Source of the DNA: Drechslerella dactyloides
Lineage: Eukaryota > Ascomycota > Orbiliomycetes > Orbiliales > Orbiliaceae
Direction of reading: 5' to 3'
Length of the DNA: 64,000 nt
Assembly: GCA_020064725.1 (NCBI GenBank)
Contig: JAGTWJ010000008.1
Span: 1,054,001 to 1,118,000 of the forward strand
Positions 21,114 through 34,731 of the stretch are shown here, in pieces; positions within the stretch are counted from its first letter, which is position 1; each line of letters opens with the position of its first letter. The position numbers were made by a program, and so were the translations under genes. Below the pieces are notes generated by a model that was given only the letters and a program-made list of their open reading frames with translations, was not told where the DNA came from and did no database searches.

Positions 21114-24100
21114 CGCTTCCACCCGGACGTCGCTCGTCTTAACGCGTTGACGGTCAATAGACACGCCCCCGCGGCTCCCGAGTTTCGTTATTTTGACGAC
21201 GGTGAAGTCGGGGACTGGGACAGCCCCCTAACAATACTAGACCAGATTGTGGGAAGCCGCTATCCTCGGAGCTGCCAGCATAGAATAGACGGTCTTCGGG
21301 TACTCGTGAGCGATAAAATTTCGGGAGGCGGGAAAACTTTTGGCGAAAATATGCAGATGCGAAGTTGGTAGGGAAAGAAAAAACGTCTCGTCGTTAAAAA
21401 ATGATAAGGTTGGGCCGTGAAATCGAGGTTCTCAGGGGAGCGGTATTCCGAGAAGCCCCGCCGACAGCCGTTTGGTGATACCTGTAGACCGCGGTTTCCA
21501 GGGCGGCAAGGTGCGAAAACGTCGGAGTAAACGTAAAACGAACGAACGAACGTACGCACGGCGCTGGCACCCGACAAACAACGAGAGCCAGCAACTACGT
21601 AACCTGACGATGGCGACAATGACGACAACGAAGAATAACTAGACGGGAGGGTGAACGAATGACGGCGTCAGTTGGGACACAATTAACCGCTTGCCAGATT
21701 CGCGGATTAATGATCGGGGCAGGAGTATTGTTTATTGTTGCTACCTTTCCTGGCGGATGCGGCCGTAAACGTAAAAGGGCTGATGCGAGATGAAGCGATG
21801 CGTGTCTTCAGCGCACTGCACCGCAACACTTGATCCAAAGAGGTTTGGAGACCGAATTATAAAATTAAACCCCGTCAGGAATTGCAGGCGGGCAAGTATC
21901 AACCTTCTAGCGCCCGAGCTTGGCTGTAACTGTCTCTGAGTGGCTTTAGGAAACTGCTTGTTGGGGAAGGGTTCTTGAAAGGCAGGGTTTGAGATTTCGG
22001 ATTCCTGGACGAAGGAGATCGATGAGATAATTGCGATCCGAACAATCTCTCTGCGAAAAGCCTCGTGTCGATACCGGTGGAAAAGAAAAAAAATTTTCGC
22101 CTCTCCAAATTCGATGCCCTTCCTCTTCGCTTGTGCCCTAGGTTAACTCGATAATGGGTCGCCTGACGTATGTATACTTACGTACCTGTTGTGGCACCGT
22201 GCTTGGGCCTGTAATGTAAGTAAGTCTGAATGTACGTTCTGTTGGCTGGGAGGTGCGTCTGCGTGTCTCGCCAGCCCGATAGCCATGGGCTTGAGCTTGC
22301 TTCCCGTCTAGAAAATGCGCAGTCGCAGCTCGTAGACGATTTTCTAATGGCCCAACGGATGTTATCGAAAAAAAATTCTTCCGCACAGAGGATAGCGCTG
22401 TTTCTGCCCCTGCTCGTTCTGCGACCAAGCCCGCTGCTGATTGATTCACGAGGTCTCTGGCGAACTCCCACTACTCCGTACACGAGGAACCCCATTTTGT
22501 CTTATGCATGGTTATGCAAGAACACCTTTCGATGCAGCGACTCGACTCCGGAGCTCGGTCCAGCATGAGAGTGCCCCTCTTCATCGCGGTCTTTTTTTCT
22601 TGGAAAACCACTTATTTCATCTGATGTTCGCCCTCATACCCCTCCAAAGTGCCGCTACTAGAGCGCCAACAGTTTAACATCGCTCCGTCGATACTTTGGG
22701 GCGTCTGTCAGATACTTCTGGCACTCGTGTGCGGAAATTGGGCCGATCGGGGTTCGTGCGAAATGAGATTTTGCCGGGCCGAAATTTATTAGGGGAACGG
22801 TCAACCGGGGCATTCGGAATGAGATATTTTTGCAGGCTCAAGTGGTTCGGGATATTTTGTGCGAAAGCAATGCAATGCACCTCCTTTCTGCCACTCATCT
22901 CCGGAATGGAAAGATCCAATCATGATCCCCCATCTGTCCGTTCCGCAGCATAAATCGATGCTGTACAACTCACGCCTAGCGGGAAGGGAGACAATGCGAT
23001 TCGATCGATAGCGTGTTGGTACGCGTGCTGGTATGTGGATGCAATGTATTGTTCAAATGTGTGAGTGGGTACTCGAGTGCATCTCTCCTGCTGTCTTGAG
23101 AACCAGTTTGGCTGTTGTGTGGCGACGAGCCTGGTAGCAACCCGTGCAAGAGCCGGGATATTCCGGATTCGTCCTTGAGAGACGAAGCATTCCACATGCC
23201 GCCGCCAGGTCTGCCGATTGGGCTGTGCAGTCGGCATGCCGAGAGTCGATTCCCAAGTCGGCTTCGGGCGATGTGGCGAGTGGCGGGTGCAGCCTAATTT
23301 ATAGCGAATCAGGGTGAAGAACCAGTTGTCTGGGCCAGTCTCGTGGACGTAACCTCTGGTCTGGGGCTTAGCTTGTCGCAAACCTCTCCAAGCACACAGT
23401 TGTTTATTCATGCAAGCATTTGATGCGGAGTACGACGGAAAATTCGAGAAATACCCAAAGCATCAACATGGCTTTTGCCATGTGCGGACTGCCTGGAAAC
23501 AACTGGTCGCGCTTATACGGAATTCGCTTTATCCTTATCCCAAACCTGGGGAAGGCCTCGAGACTAGGGGAAGATCAAGTATGCGGCGATACTGCCAACT
23601 TTCCGTAGCAGAAAATGTCAGGCGAGTGACATTCCCAAAGCCTGGTTTATCTTACAGACATACTTCGTACTTGCTTTGTCGACAGCTGCAGGATAAGTGT
23701 GACCAGTGCTGCTCCGCAGTCATCTAAGACCAACTCACAAAATTTCAGCCGCTGCAGCTGCTGAATGTTTTATAACTATCATATTTTGTTTCCTTTACAT
23801 CGTTCCCATAATGACATTAGTGCTTATACCTAAGTACGCTCTAAGTTTGTGAATGATGGATCGGCTCTATAGACATACGAATCATAGCCACCATACCGCA
23901 GTATAATCTGGCGTGTGCTCTATTGCGAGTTTTCCGCACTACAAACGTTATATATAGCCCTTCTTGGTCTCGTAAACCGGACCCTCCCTTTTACTGTGGG
24001 GGTTTGGCTTGCGAGACCAGCCCTTCTAGTATACAAGCGCAAAATGGCGGTGCCCTCTAACACGATTACTTGTCAGGAAATCGAGGAATCTCAGGGCTTG

Positions 24101-26630
24101 CACTTGCGAAATCCGATCTACTGAATCCTATTTCACGCTCTCTAGTTGAGGGAGTTGCTACGAGAGTTAACCGACAAGTGCATGCAAATCCGCATGATGC
24201 ATCACGCGACTGCTCACACTATCAATGCATCTTGTTATGACGACCTAATTCGTTATGGGATCACCTGACATTTCCGCCTAGAATTCAACTATGCCCCTAC
24301 TGAACGTGAACGGCTTCTCTCTCCATTGCATACCGCTGCCGCACTGTGCCGTGCATATGCATGAGATATCTGTGGAGAATCCCTAGCCTCGATGGCACGC
24401 GCCATAGAGATGCCCATTGCACTGCGTGCTGTCCTATCGGTTATCGCCAAGTGTTGCTACGGGTACCCTAGCAGCCTCCACATTCCCATGCTTGGACTAT
24501 AACTATCGTATTTGTTTAGTGGCATAAGCCGTGGCGGTCTCCGTGTGCAGAGCACATATAGTTATATATTCTTGCACGTCCAGCGGAAGCATTTACAACC
24601 TAGATTCCTACGGCCCACCTGTGGAGCGCGAATGCAGATCTAATCTAAAGTATAGTTACGGCTCCACCGTACGTCGCGCGTAAAATAAACACTCCTCTTG
24701 CAGAACTGAAATTCGCCAAGACGATTCGCCTGGTGCGTGATCTTGGGCATAAAGTGCGCAGTCCACCACAGGTATGGCAATTGATGCCGACGATTCAGTA
24801 CCAGCAATTATTCAAATATCGAGCTCTGCCAAAATAGAGCATTGCTATGAAATATCTTGTGGCTTCTCCTGGAAGCCTCGAGGTAAACCTACCTCGAATT
24901 ATAACTGTGCACGAGTTTTTATGTTTGGAACGAGGATTGAAGAATCTCGCATATAGCTTGGCAAAAAAGCAGTGTCGATATCGCCGATCGCGACACCTTA
25001 CGATTGGTGAAAAATACCGCTCTTACGCTTCCGGAAATGATTTTGTCCGACCGACGAAGCTTATTGATTCAATGAGCCTATCATTCAGTGTAGTTCGCGA
25101 GACCATCTGAAGCGGGGCAATCGGATGCTGTCTGCGGGGGGGTTACCCGATTCGAAAGTTAACTTGCGGAGCCGACGAAACGCACTCGCCTTATTGAGAT
25201 TCCCGCCTCGATACATGTATGACTGCAGGTGCCAAACGACTTTCTTGCAGCAGCCGCGGCAGGTTACACTGCAGAAAATTCCAAAGTCATGCGGATCGAG
25301 ATCACCGCCGGATAAATGCCGGGCATACTTGCGAGAAACTATAGAGTCAAAAACCAGTAGTTTGAATCGGTATACTCTTGTGAGGTTATATCTATCCACA
25401 TATTGCCTTCGGAACGTCCAATCGCTAGCTGTCGCAGTCGGGCATATATCATTAAGGTCTTCAAACTGAGTTCTGAACTGCTCAGCAAGTAGAATGCATT
25501 CAAAATGCAGGTTCCACAGTAATTTGCAGTTCATTCGGGTCGATTTAAGCTTAGTGAATTAGCATAGGCTGCAGGGTATAGGCTGGATCGCATAGAGGTT
25601 CCTGTTCTTTAACGTTGCAATCGGCAATCGAGATGCATGTTTCTGAGCTCTCTTTGAGTCTGTCGTGGACACAGCCTCCGCAAGCTACCTATAGACTAAG
25701 CACTTTACCATTCCAACGTAATATATTGGCTGGCTTAGAATATCTTCGACATACGGCTGAAAATGAGTTGGGTTTGGTGTCTCGTTGAGGCTGGTGCTGG
25801 TGTTGTGGTAAAGTTTCCCGGTTATAGAAACCTCACAGGTGATGGGCTTTGATCAATTCGGATCTCAGCCCTGTGGATGCAGGTTGATTATATAAGGCGG
25901 TTTATTTTTGCCCGGCAGAAGCCTGGCGGTGCCGAGAGCTCTGGATTCAGCGAGTACGGCTGGCCAGTAGTATATCGAACGCACGTTAGTGTGGGGCCAC
26001 TCGAGCACAGCAATTGCCGGAAAAATCGAACCAGATGCAGTCCTGTGTGTATCCGGGAGGTAGAGTCAATACTACCTCACTAAACGAGTGTCTTTTGCCA
26101 TACTGACCTGATGTCATGTATAATGTCGGGTTACATTTGTCTGCAGGATTAGGGTTGGAAATATCCAAAATGGCCGGCGCTAGCATTGTAAAAGGTGTGG
26201 ACTGCGGCGAGGACGCGGAAAGTAAGGGTTCTGGTTCGCTTGTGACGCAACAAGAAAGAGTGACAACAACTAGAACTCTGCTATTTTTATCGTTTGCCGG
26301 TATTATCGGCCAAGCCCGGGAAACCTAGCTTCGAAGTAACCTCGCGGATGAATATTCCCTAATCCGGTGACTATCGATATATCGTGATCTTGTAGAGTGC
26401 TATGCCCGTAGCAAAATATGGATATCTCGGATGTTCTGTGCGTAGCTGATGAATATATAAAGCCGTCGAATCCGCAATGAAGTGCATCCTCATTCTATCC
26501 TCCACAGCATCCTCAAACATAAGAACCAGCTTCACTTATACATTCGCTCTTATTCTCACATCTACAATAAATTATCACAAACTACTTCATACCTTCGCTT
26601 TTAAACATCAAAACTTCTCCAGCTATCAAA
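21114..26630. other. Gene-poor region, left flank of the cerato-platanin gene
   Basis: About 5.5 kb. The first few hundred bases are the promoter or leader of the coiled-coil gene, with a GAAC repeat at about 21537-21552. Beyond that, frames are short and overlap on both strands, for example 22138-22568, 23410-23727 and 25085-25534. None has recognisable domains or convincing splice sites. I find no transposon ends or reverse-transcriptase motifs, though decayed repeats could not be excluded by eye. Confidence 0.45.
26454..26461 (+). promoter_or_regulatory. TATA box of the cerato-platanin gene
   Basis: TATATAAA lies 177 bp upstream of the start codon and is followed by a C/T/A-rich leader (CATCCTCATTC and similar). 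It is a strong core-promoter match and implies a leader of about 140 nt. Confidence 0.65.
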
Positions 26631-27074
26631 ATGGTCCGCATTCTCAACTACGTTTCTCTGCTCGCCGCTGCGGTTTCTGCAACCTCCGTATCCTGGGACC
26701 CCGTCTATGATAACGCTGGCCAATCCCTCGCAACCGTTGCATGCTCTGACGGTGCGAATGGTCTTTTGACTAAATTCCCGGATGTCAAGACACTCGGTGA
26801 TCTCAAGGGCAAACTGAAGCCGAATGTCTATCCGGCTGGAGTATCCGAAATCACTGGCTGGAATAACCCCAGCTGCGGCAAGTGCTTCAGATTGAAGTAC
26901 AAGTCCAGGGTTGGTGGTGACAAGCAGATCTTCTTGGTAGCTGTCGACACAGCTCCACTTGGCGCAAATGTTCCCCCAACCGGCTTCAACAATATTTCAC
27001 CGACCGGCAATACCGCCCCTGGAAGACTCGAGGTCGTCGTCTACCCTGCCGGCCCTTCCGACTGCTTCAAGTAA
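26631..27074 (+). CDS. Cerato-platanin family secreted protein
   Basis: A single exon of 147 codons. Residues 1-17 form a signal peptide (ILNYVSLLAAAVSA). The mature part starts with the family pattern of a Ser-Val-Ser-Trp/Tyr-Asp strand, contains the hallmark CSDGANGLL and has four cysteines (in CSDGANG, SCGKC and near the C-terminus) in the family's spacing. Cerato-platanins are small, abundant, wall-associated or secreted proteins with a double-psi beta-barrel fold. They bind chitin oligomers, loosen cellulose and are recognised by plants as elicitors; some are reported as phytotoxic. The C-terminus differs from the best-known members, with an extra Gly/Asn/Pro-rich stretch before the last Cys. 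It stands alone in a gene-poor region. Family assignment is firm; the role in this organism is inferred. Confidence 0.92.
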   Translation: MVRILNYVSLLAAAVSATSVSWDPVYDNAGQSLATVACSDGANGLLTKFPDVKTLGDLKGKLKPNVYPAGVSEITGWNNPSCGKCFRLKYKSRVGGDKQIFLVAVDTAPLGANVPPTGFNNISPTGNTAPGRLEVVVYPAGPSDCFK

Positions 27075-30000
27075 ACATGGAAATGTTATGGAGCTACCGG
27101 TGGGCTCAGTGGAAGGGGCTATATATCAATGGCTGACTTGAGAGTGCTTCGATGCGACAAGCTTCTCAGTCAGTCAGTTATCTTACGCCTCAGAGACTGA
27201 GGTTCATCACAACCTGGAGAGATTAGACGAAGGAAATTCAGATGCTATAAAAGTTGGAAACAGAAATTTGGCATTTGATTTGTTATACAAGTTTACGGAT
27301 ACGACGATGACGACACGCTCCTTAACGATTTGGGTTTATGTTTAAATTTTAGTTTACAATTGTTGGGACTTCCAAATGGTCAAATTGGTCGGAAGCACAG
27401 CATATTTTGCATAGCATTACATGGAAGATTAGTCAAAACAACCATTCGGATTAGACAAAGCATTAGTTAGGCGTCAATATAATTCTGGCTATATCACCTT
27501 ATGTCAATGGATCGATAAATCTAAACGTGCCGGAAGACAGCTGTTCCGTGAAGGATTTCTCTCGGGATGGCTTCCAGATTCCCCTTCAGGCAACAAAGGG
27601 TAGTATTCCACGCATGTACGTTGTAGTCCGGTTGCTGATCCAGTGCAAATCTGGTTGACGCCGCCATGGTGACCCAGTCGGTGATGCTCAAGTATGATGT
27701 AAATGCTTGTCGGATGTGTGGCTCCGTCTGGTTGGTGCGTCGGCTCGATAATTCTCAGATGACCAGAGCTGGAATAGCTTCATGAACCACAAGTACTATA
27801 GTGCTTTAGGTAACTCGATTATTTCATGTGGATCTTCATGTAGCTTCTATGTTAGCAAGGACCATCGTCTCAATCACGATTACGCTCCCAAAATGTAGGT
27901 TTTCATATATCACATCCAGATTTTAGGCTAGCGCTTATTACAATTGCTGCGGCTATTATCCTCAAATGCCGGCATCAAACAGAACTCAGTTAGATATAGT
28001 GCCATAAATCAACGCTTTTATGGAGAGAATCAATCGCAAATGTCCGCTTAATATCGACTTACTTGTGCTCGAGGTAGCATTCACATAATTGATCGTTGAC
28101 GGCATGCTCGTACACTATCATCATATTGACAATATATATGATGATCGCTAGCTTGACGTGACGGACGTTACATTCTGGCCTGCATTTCCCCGGGTTGGTT
28201 CGGATCAACTTCTTGGTAGTTGCAGGGTCTTGTATGCACGAAAAAATAAGCTCGCACATGTAGACGAACTACGAATTGAATCGAGTTGTCTAGATCGGTC
28301 GATGCAGATTGTGCATAGGCATTACCCGATATGCTAAGCCGCTGGATCCGAATGGCGCCATATCCGTGTGACAGATCTCCGATGAGACACTCTGAGGTGT
28401 TCCTCCGGAGCTCCACGTACTATCATTAGTGACTGTGATATTCACTTTTTGCATTTTTGCAATTCGGCATAACGTTAACAGTGCTGGTCTCGTAAGCAGT
28501 GCCGATATCTTGTGATCATGTAAAACGTGACGTGTCGCTGCACAAATTCGTGCCGTCTCGTATACTGACGCAGGCTTCTGGCTTGGAACCGGTGCGCTTC
28601 TGGAGAACCAATCTCAAGCTAACCCCATTGTGAACTCTGGGGTTGAAATATTCGTCCCGTGATTTCTGACTCTAAAGATGATCTGAACCACATACCCTGT
28701 TATCGTCATTGAAACTCTCTCCTTCCGTAAACGTGTTGCTGCGGTGTGCTCTGCATATGCGCTCCACGGAACCCCGGGATATCATCCTGAGCCCCGGGCT
28801 GGGCTCCCCGCGACAGCGTCAAATAATATTCTCAGAATCCTATACAAATATTTTGTGAAACCTTACGGCATCAGGTGCACAATGCTAATCCCTGGTCCCT
28901 GCAGCCTTAAGCACATTTCGTTGGGGGACTTCACGAACACCGGTGTTCGGCCTATCTTATGAGACAAGTCGTTGTAATCGTGTCGATCTGATACGCGAAA
29001 AGGATTTAGGCAGAGGACGAGGGCTATATGCAGCATCGCCTAGACTTTGTATCACACAAATTGCATTACATAGTTACCGCAAATGTCTCGATCAGATCTG
29101 AGCATTATGATACCATAGTCAAAAATAATATGAATCGAAGGTTGGACCTCGGCCACGTTATTAAATTCGCTACTAGTGTGAATGCTCACAATTGTAATTC
29201 ACTCCGCGAGCTAATGTCATTTGTCTCGTGAACCAGAAGCTGGACACACGTAGAATGTCATGTTGAAATAGTAATGGGGAGCCTGATCCGGAGAGCTCGA
29301 GCTTTGATATCACAAAATGTTGACGATGTAGGTAATATCAGTAGCAACGAATTAACAACTGGAAAAAGTTATATAACCCATGGCTTTGTGTAACAACAGC
29401 CTTGCAAGATATCGGGGGCCTAAATTCGACTGTCGATGTAGCATAAGTTCCCCAACGGAGGGGAGGCGGCTGATATATCATAGTTCAAACATGAACTTTG
29501 CATCTGGGATCGGCAATTCACGCAATGCTCCGGCCTGAATGGTGCTACAAGACCCAAGGTCCCGAAAGGATCGAAGGCTCGACTGTGTAGCGAGCGTGAT
29601 ATAAACAGTATTGCCTTGGACTTGGTAGACGCCATGGTAACACAACAGCCCGCACTGCAGCCCACGATTGATCTCGCCGGCATAATAATCGGCGTACAAT
29701 CGGGTCTTCTTGACAAATCGCGACCGCAGCCTTGGTTCTGCCTAGAACCCCGTCGTATCGAGTAGATATTAAAGTGAAGATGGACTGAGCGGTGTATCTA
29801 TCAGTGGGTTTGTAGCTGCAAGAGAAGAGAGGCTATTACGGTAAGACACCAAGAAGAAGAAGAACTATATACCGAGAGACGGCCAACAAGACCTCCTTTC
29901 TGTAACAGCAGGTAATTCTCAAATACAGCCAAAACACCGATATTTCGGTTTGCGGGAACTGAATTGCGATGAGCTTGCCACAAGTATGCAGGGTACAAGG

Positions 30001-33000
30001 CTTCAGGCCACGCGCATATTGTGGAGAAATGGTTCCGACTCCCGTGTGCCAGTCGATCACAAGCAAGGGTCCAGAACCTGGCGGTCGGCGTCGGGGGAAC
30101 AAGTGGTTCGCCCGCAGGCTAGGAATACTGTTGCTTGCCATCAAGGATGTCTGAGCTCGCAAAGTAAGTATTTGGTATTGTACGGTCAGTATTTGAGACA
30201 TTTGATATGTATCTTCGGCGTTAGTGCCCGTGGTTTGGGTCGAGGGGTGGAAGGAGAGAGTTGCTTCAGGCAACAACGCGGTGGCGCCGTTGGTTTCTTC
30301 ACCTCCAGACGAGCTCTGGACCATCGAATCTGATAATTCATCCATCCCGTGTCAGAAAATATTGCTTTCGTGATGATGTGGTCAGTATAAAGGGTAGTGT
30401 CGGTTTTCAACGCCCGGGATCGTCAAATTGAACGCCTCGGGCCTCGAAGTGTTTTTAAATTCCCAAGATGGAAAACAGCTCCGGATTTTCCGCATTGGCG
30501 AAATCCTGGGCCGTGGCGAACCGACCTTTGAATCCAGATGGAAGCGCGCTAGAACAAAATTTTCGGGCAGAAAAGTGGCAATTCTTTGAGTTTCGCGAAC
30601 AGTGACCACGGCCGATTTGTCAAAACATCGTAACCATGTTACGCAAGAACTGGGCGAATCGGTACCGACCCTTCGGGTGCTAAATAGAGCCAACCGTGGG
30701 CAACATGCAAAACAAAGTATAACAGAGGATTTTGCGTTGTACCCACCCAGATGCATCGAGCTTGCAGCTGCAGCTAGGCAGCTGGGCAGGGGTGGCTGAC
30801 GACTTGGCTGACGATAGCGCCATGGCCTGAGAGTGGTAGCAAAAACATGTCGCAAGGAGATGCCCGATGGCCAAGACGTCGATGAGAATGAAGTGCTGCC
30901 GCGATAGTTCGTGTTCACGCAGATCGACTAGGCGTGTCGGGAGGACCGACGCAAACGTTCCGGTTCAAAGTCGACAGCTGGGCGCCATCGGTGCTTATCA
31001 GTAAGCCCAAGTGACATGAACGAGGGAAAGATCTGGGCTACTAGAGGAAATTTGGGGATTCTGTGATGTTAGTCTGCCAGCTGCCTTGGGTGCACGTAAG
31101 TTAATTCTATATATGCACATATAGCTCTATAACCCTACAGAATATGTCAATATAGACGTATGATGTAGCAAGCAGTATCCCAGCTGAGAAGCTATATGTT
31201 TCCGCAGAGCCGACAATCGCGACGTTTATTGGCTCCGACAGCGGATAGTCGGACGTCCAGGTATGATCTTGTGCAGCCTTTGCGTGCAGGAGTGGGCCTT
31301 CGCTTATCTTTTGAGCATTAGGTCCGACCACAACCACGAGCTCAGAGCCCAACTGGGTAGTCTCGACCGAGACAGGCAAATCGCGCGATGCCTCAGGCCA
31401 ATGAGAGGATAGACATTCTGCGCCTAGCCGAGCCATTTCAGTCGCCGTTTATTCGCACATGAGTTTCCACGAGGTTGAATAATCTGGGGAAGAAGCCTTC
31501 GGCTGCCTAAATGTAACCTAGCCGTGTGTTTGGCCAGTCGCAAGCTGGAGATATTCCGCAATCCGATCATAGACCGATCGAGCACCTAATGGGAAATGTT
31601 TCCCCGTGCATGACACCGCGTCTACTTACCGCTTAGAACGTGAAAATTTAGATCCGAGGCTGTGGAATTTTCAAATGATGGCGATGAGGGGTTGGGAATC
31701 ATGCGTGAGGATGCACCAAGCAACGTTGATGGCCTGAGCCTGGTCAGTCTCTTAATTTCTGGAGGTCTCATCTTCCAGATTGGCCCCCCACGCCTTGAGA
31801 GTTTGGGACCAGGGCAACGGGCCTTCCCGGGGGCACGGATTTTGCATGTGGGCCCGATACCTCGACTCCCGGGCCTCAGAGCCTCGATGCCAGAACGAAT
31901 CGGCCGAGCGTGATGCTGGAAAACGTAGTCATCCCCCAAACTCACGCGCGTCGTAGATACGAGGATCCGAGGAAGACATGGTTGCGATTTGTAAACCGCT
32001 GGGTTCAACCAGGTGGCAATCAAAGCTCCAATGGCAGTGCGCTCCGTAGCCTATTCCCAAGACTGTTTTCACTTGCCAAATAGAGCCGAGTTCATAACCA
32101 GGCCTGGTCTCTCGACATGTCCGTAGCAGGGCGGTACCGTTTGAGCAATAAGATTAAGTCCTAAGCTGTCGCTGAGATCCGCTGAAAAGTCCCCGGTTTT
32201 TGCACCGGTTTGATGTATGGTACGCCGGCAAGAAGAAACTGTTTCATGTCGCTATCGAGCTCGCGAGCTGAATCTGAGTCGTGAACCATATATGATGTAA
32301 ATGGCGCCCTATCATTGTTGATATAGACGAATTTCGAGGTTGGCCGATGGATTGTGACAAACTCGCTACTGGGCCGGGTGCTGGTCTGCTTGTTGGTCAC
32401 GTTGAATCCGAGAAACAAGCTTTGTCTACAGAGCCGTATTCAAGAACATGCCAAAGTCTTCGCAATTCTTGGATGCATCAAGGCAGCCATCGATTCCAAG
32501 CCTTTAGTAGGAATCCCAAGATATTGGTGGGTCCCAGGAGCGACGACAGGCTACTTGGCACTGGAACGTCAACCCAAGCAGCTCAGTTTTGCTATCATGA
32601 TAACCAGAAAGTGAGGTAACTGGATAGAAAACTTGAGATTGCGAATTCCAGTGATCCCCCCACCTCGAAACGTCATTGATAGATAAAAGCTTCAGAGATA
32701 AGGGAAAGCCCCAGCGCGAGGTTCCACCACTCGGCGCCCGAGAATGTGGCTAGTATGTCAACGAAGAGGCAATCGTGAGGCTCGGTGGCTTCCACAGATA
32801 TATAGGCTGATAGCCTGCCGGGCGGGCCGTGAGCAGAATATTTGATGTGACATAAGTAAATGCTAGAGAGCTGGAGCGAAAATCTTGCCCTGGGGCGTGC
32901 TATACGAATGCAATCCCCATCAACACCCGCCAAGCGACCACATCGATGGAAATCTAGGCAACGAGCTTTCGGTGGCGTCGTGTGCTTTGCGCCCGCAAAT

Positions 33001-34731
33001 AGCCGGCGCCCGCTGGGTCCATTCCCAGTAACAGTGATGTGCCGGAAACGTGGAAGCTAAAGATTTTTCTAGATGCCCTTAATGGAACCGCGATTTGTTT
33101 CAAATGTCGACCTATTAATGAACGCCGTTGTGGCGGCCGCGGCTCATCGATGTCAACCTCACGGCTCAACCGGGCTGGAAATAGTAGTGAGATGTGTCAA
33201 GTCGGTTGGAGTTCGTTTGCCTTTAGAGGCGAGCACAACGCGTGTTGGTTGTTCGTATCCTGTCGTCCTGTCGAAGATGGTTCAAATAAAACAACGGCTT
33301 CATACACATCGTAGCAGGTATACGTATACTAGGCCGGGATAGACGACGGTGTTAGTCCCGCCAATATCTCGTGGCCCGGATACGAGAGGCTTGACTGCGT
33401 CGAGCGGCTACGTTAAGAATCTATTCCTTTGCCAACCCGCATGCAACAGAGCTGCCGAGTGTGAACGAGTGCTCGCGGCACTTTTCCTTAGCTTTGCAAG
33501 CTTTTGCTTGTGTCAAATATCCACGTCGAATCCCTGTGAGCAGAAAAAGGTGACGAGGTGGAGCGAGCATGGGCAGCTGCATGTCTCTTTCCTTTTTCCC
33601 TTGACGCTGCTGCCTATCTGGGATCCTCGTGTGAGAGGCAACGTTGAACTCTCACGTCAAACCCAAGCCTTCGGCTTGTTCTGACGGAGGTAGCCAACGC
33701 TCGCGCGGCCCAATCCTGCGAATTAGCCCGAGAGTCGAAACATCCAACTGTCGGGTGCTCGATAGCTGAAATGAGCGGCCTCTGGTTTCCAGCCTAAACC
33801 GGTGTCTTCGGTTCCAGGCGATTTAGACTCGAAACCACAACGAGCTCGTATGTTCGCCAACACCTATATGCTTCTGGGTTCTGACTGAGATATCGGCCTT
33901 TATTTGTCGGAACGACCGAGAAAGCAAAGACAGACTATCTCAGGCCTTAGTGCGTGATCCCCCAAGGCACCTGTTTTATCGAATTGGTGTCTTGGATGGG
34001 GTGGCCGATTGACGTTAAGCTTCGCCTGGCGATAACAGCAGCCAGCCAATCCGATATTTCCAATGCTCCGACGTCGATTTGGAGGGCGTATTCCGGCAGT
34101 GACTCTTCTTTTCTGGACAAGTCCTCCGGGGTGGTCCCGGGGGGCGGGTTAGCTCGACCAGCTCCCACGCTGAAGCACGGCTAGGGCCCTAACTTACTTT
34201 TTTTTTTTGTCTATATTGCCTTGCGACATGCAGCAACAAGGCTGTTATACGACCGTCGTCATATGTTGCTTTTTCACCTTTGCTGCACGATATCACCCAA
34301 GGAAGAAGCAATGGGGTCTACCGGACGGAGGGGAGGTGCCTCAATAGTGATAGCATGAACAGGAGCAGGCGCAGGCGGCAGTCTCGCAACATCCTTGCGA
34401 TGATTGTGGTTGCACTGTACCACCCGCTGCTTCAAGTATCTACCGCGCCGGATCGCCACATCACCGCTGTCCCTCCTCGACCCTTCGCCGTGCCTTCCCT
34501 TACTTATAAGTAGGGTGCCTTCACCCTTCCCTTCCTTGAATTTTCTCTCTTCATCACCAACGATTCTCCGTTGTGAGCACTCTTATTCTTCGCTTTCCCC
34601 TGCAAAAGCGACTCTCGATCCCCGTCAGGCACGCGAGGGATCCAAATCCGTCGTTATCCACTAGGAACGAGCTGGTTGAGTCCAGACACCCCTCAATTCT
34701 CGAATAGAACCTCTCTGCGACTTCGGAAACG
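27075..34731. other. Gene-poor region, right flank of the cerato-platanin gene
   Basis: About 7.7 kb without a gene I can support. Many frames of 60-180 codons occur, some open on both strands (29836-30345, 30382-30918, 31107-31436, 31622-32023), with no family signatures. One minus-strand frame at 29741-29478 follows an acceptor-like TTCTAG and has an ordered-looking composition; see the findings. A T-tract lies at about 34199-34208. The last 300 bp before the permease are C/T-rich, as in a fungal promoter and leader. Confidence 0.45.

Noticed and set aside
25085..25534. 149-codon minus-strand frame
   Set aside because: Composition is unlike the confirmed genes, the opposite strand is open as well, and no domain is seen; possibly a decayed gene but not supportable.
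30382..30918. 178-codon minus-strand frame
   Set aside because: No domain, no conserved-looking blocks, and overlapping frames on the other strand.
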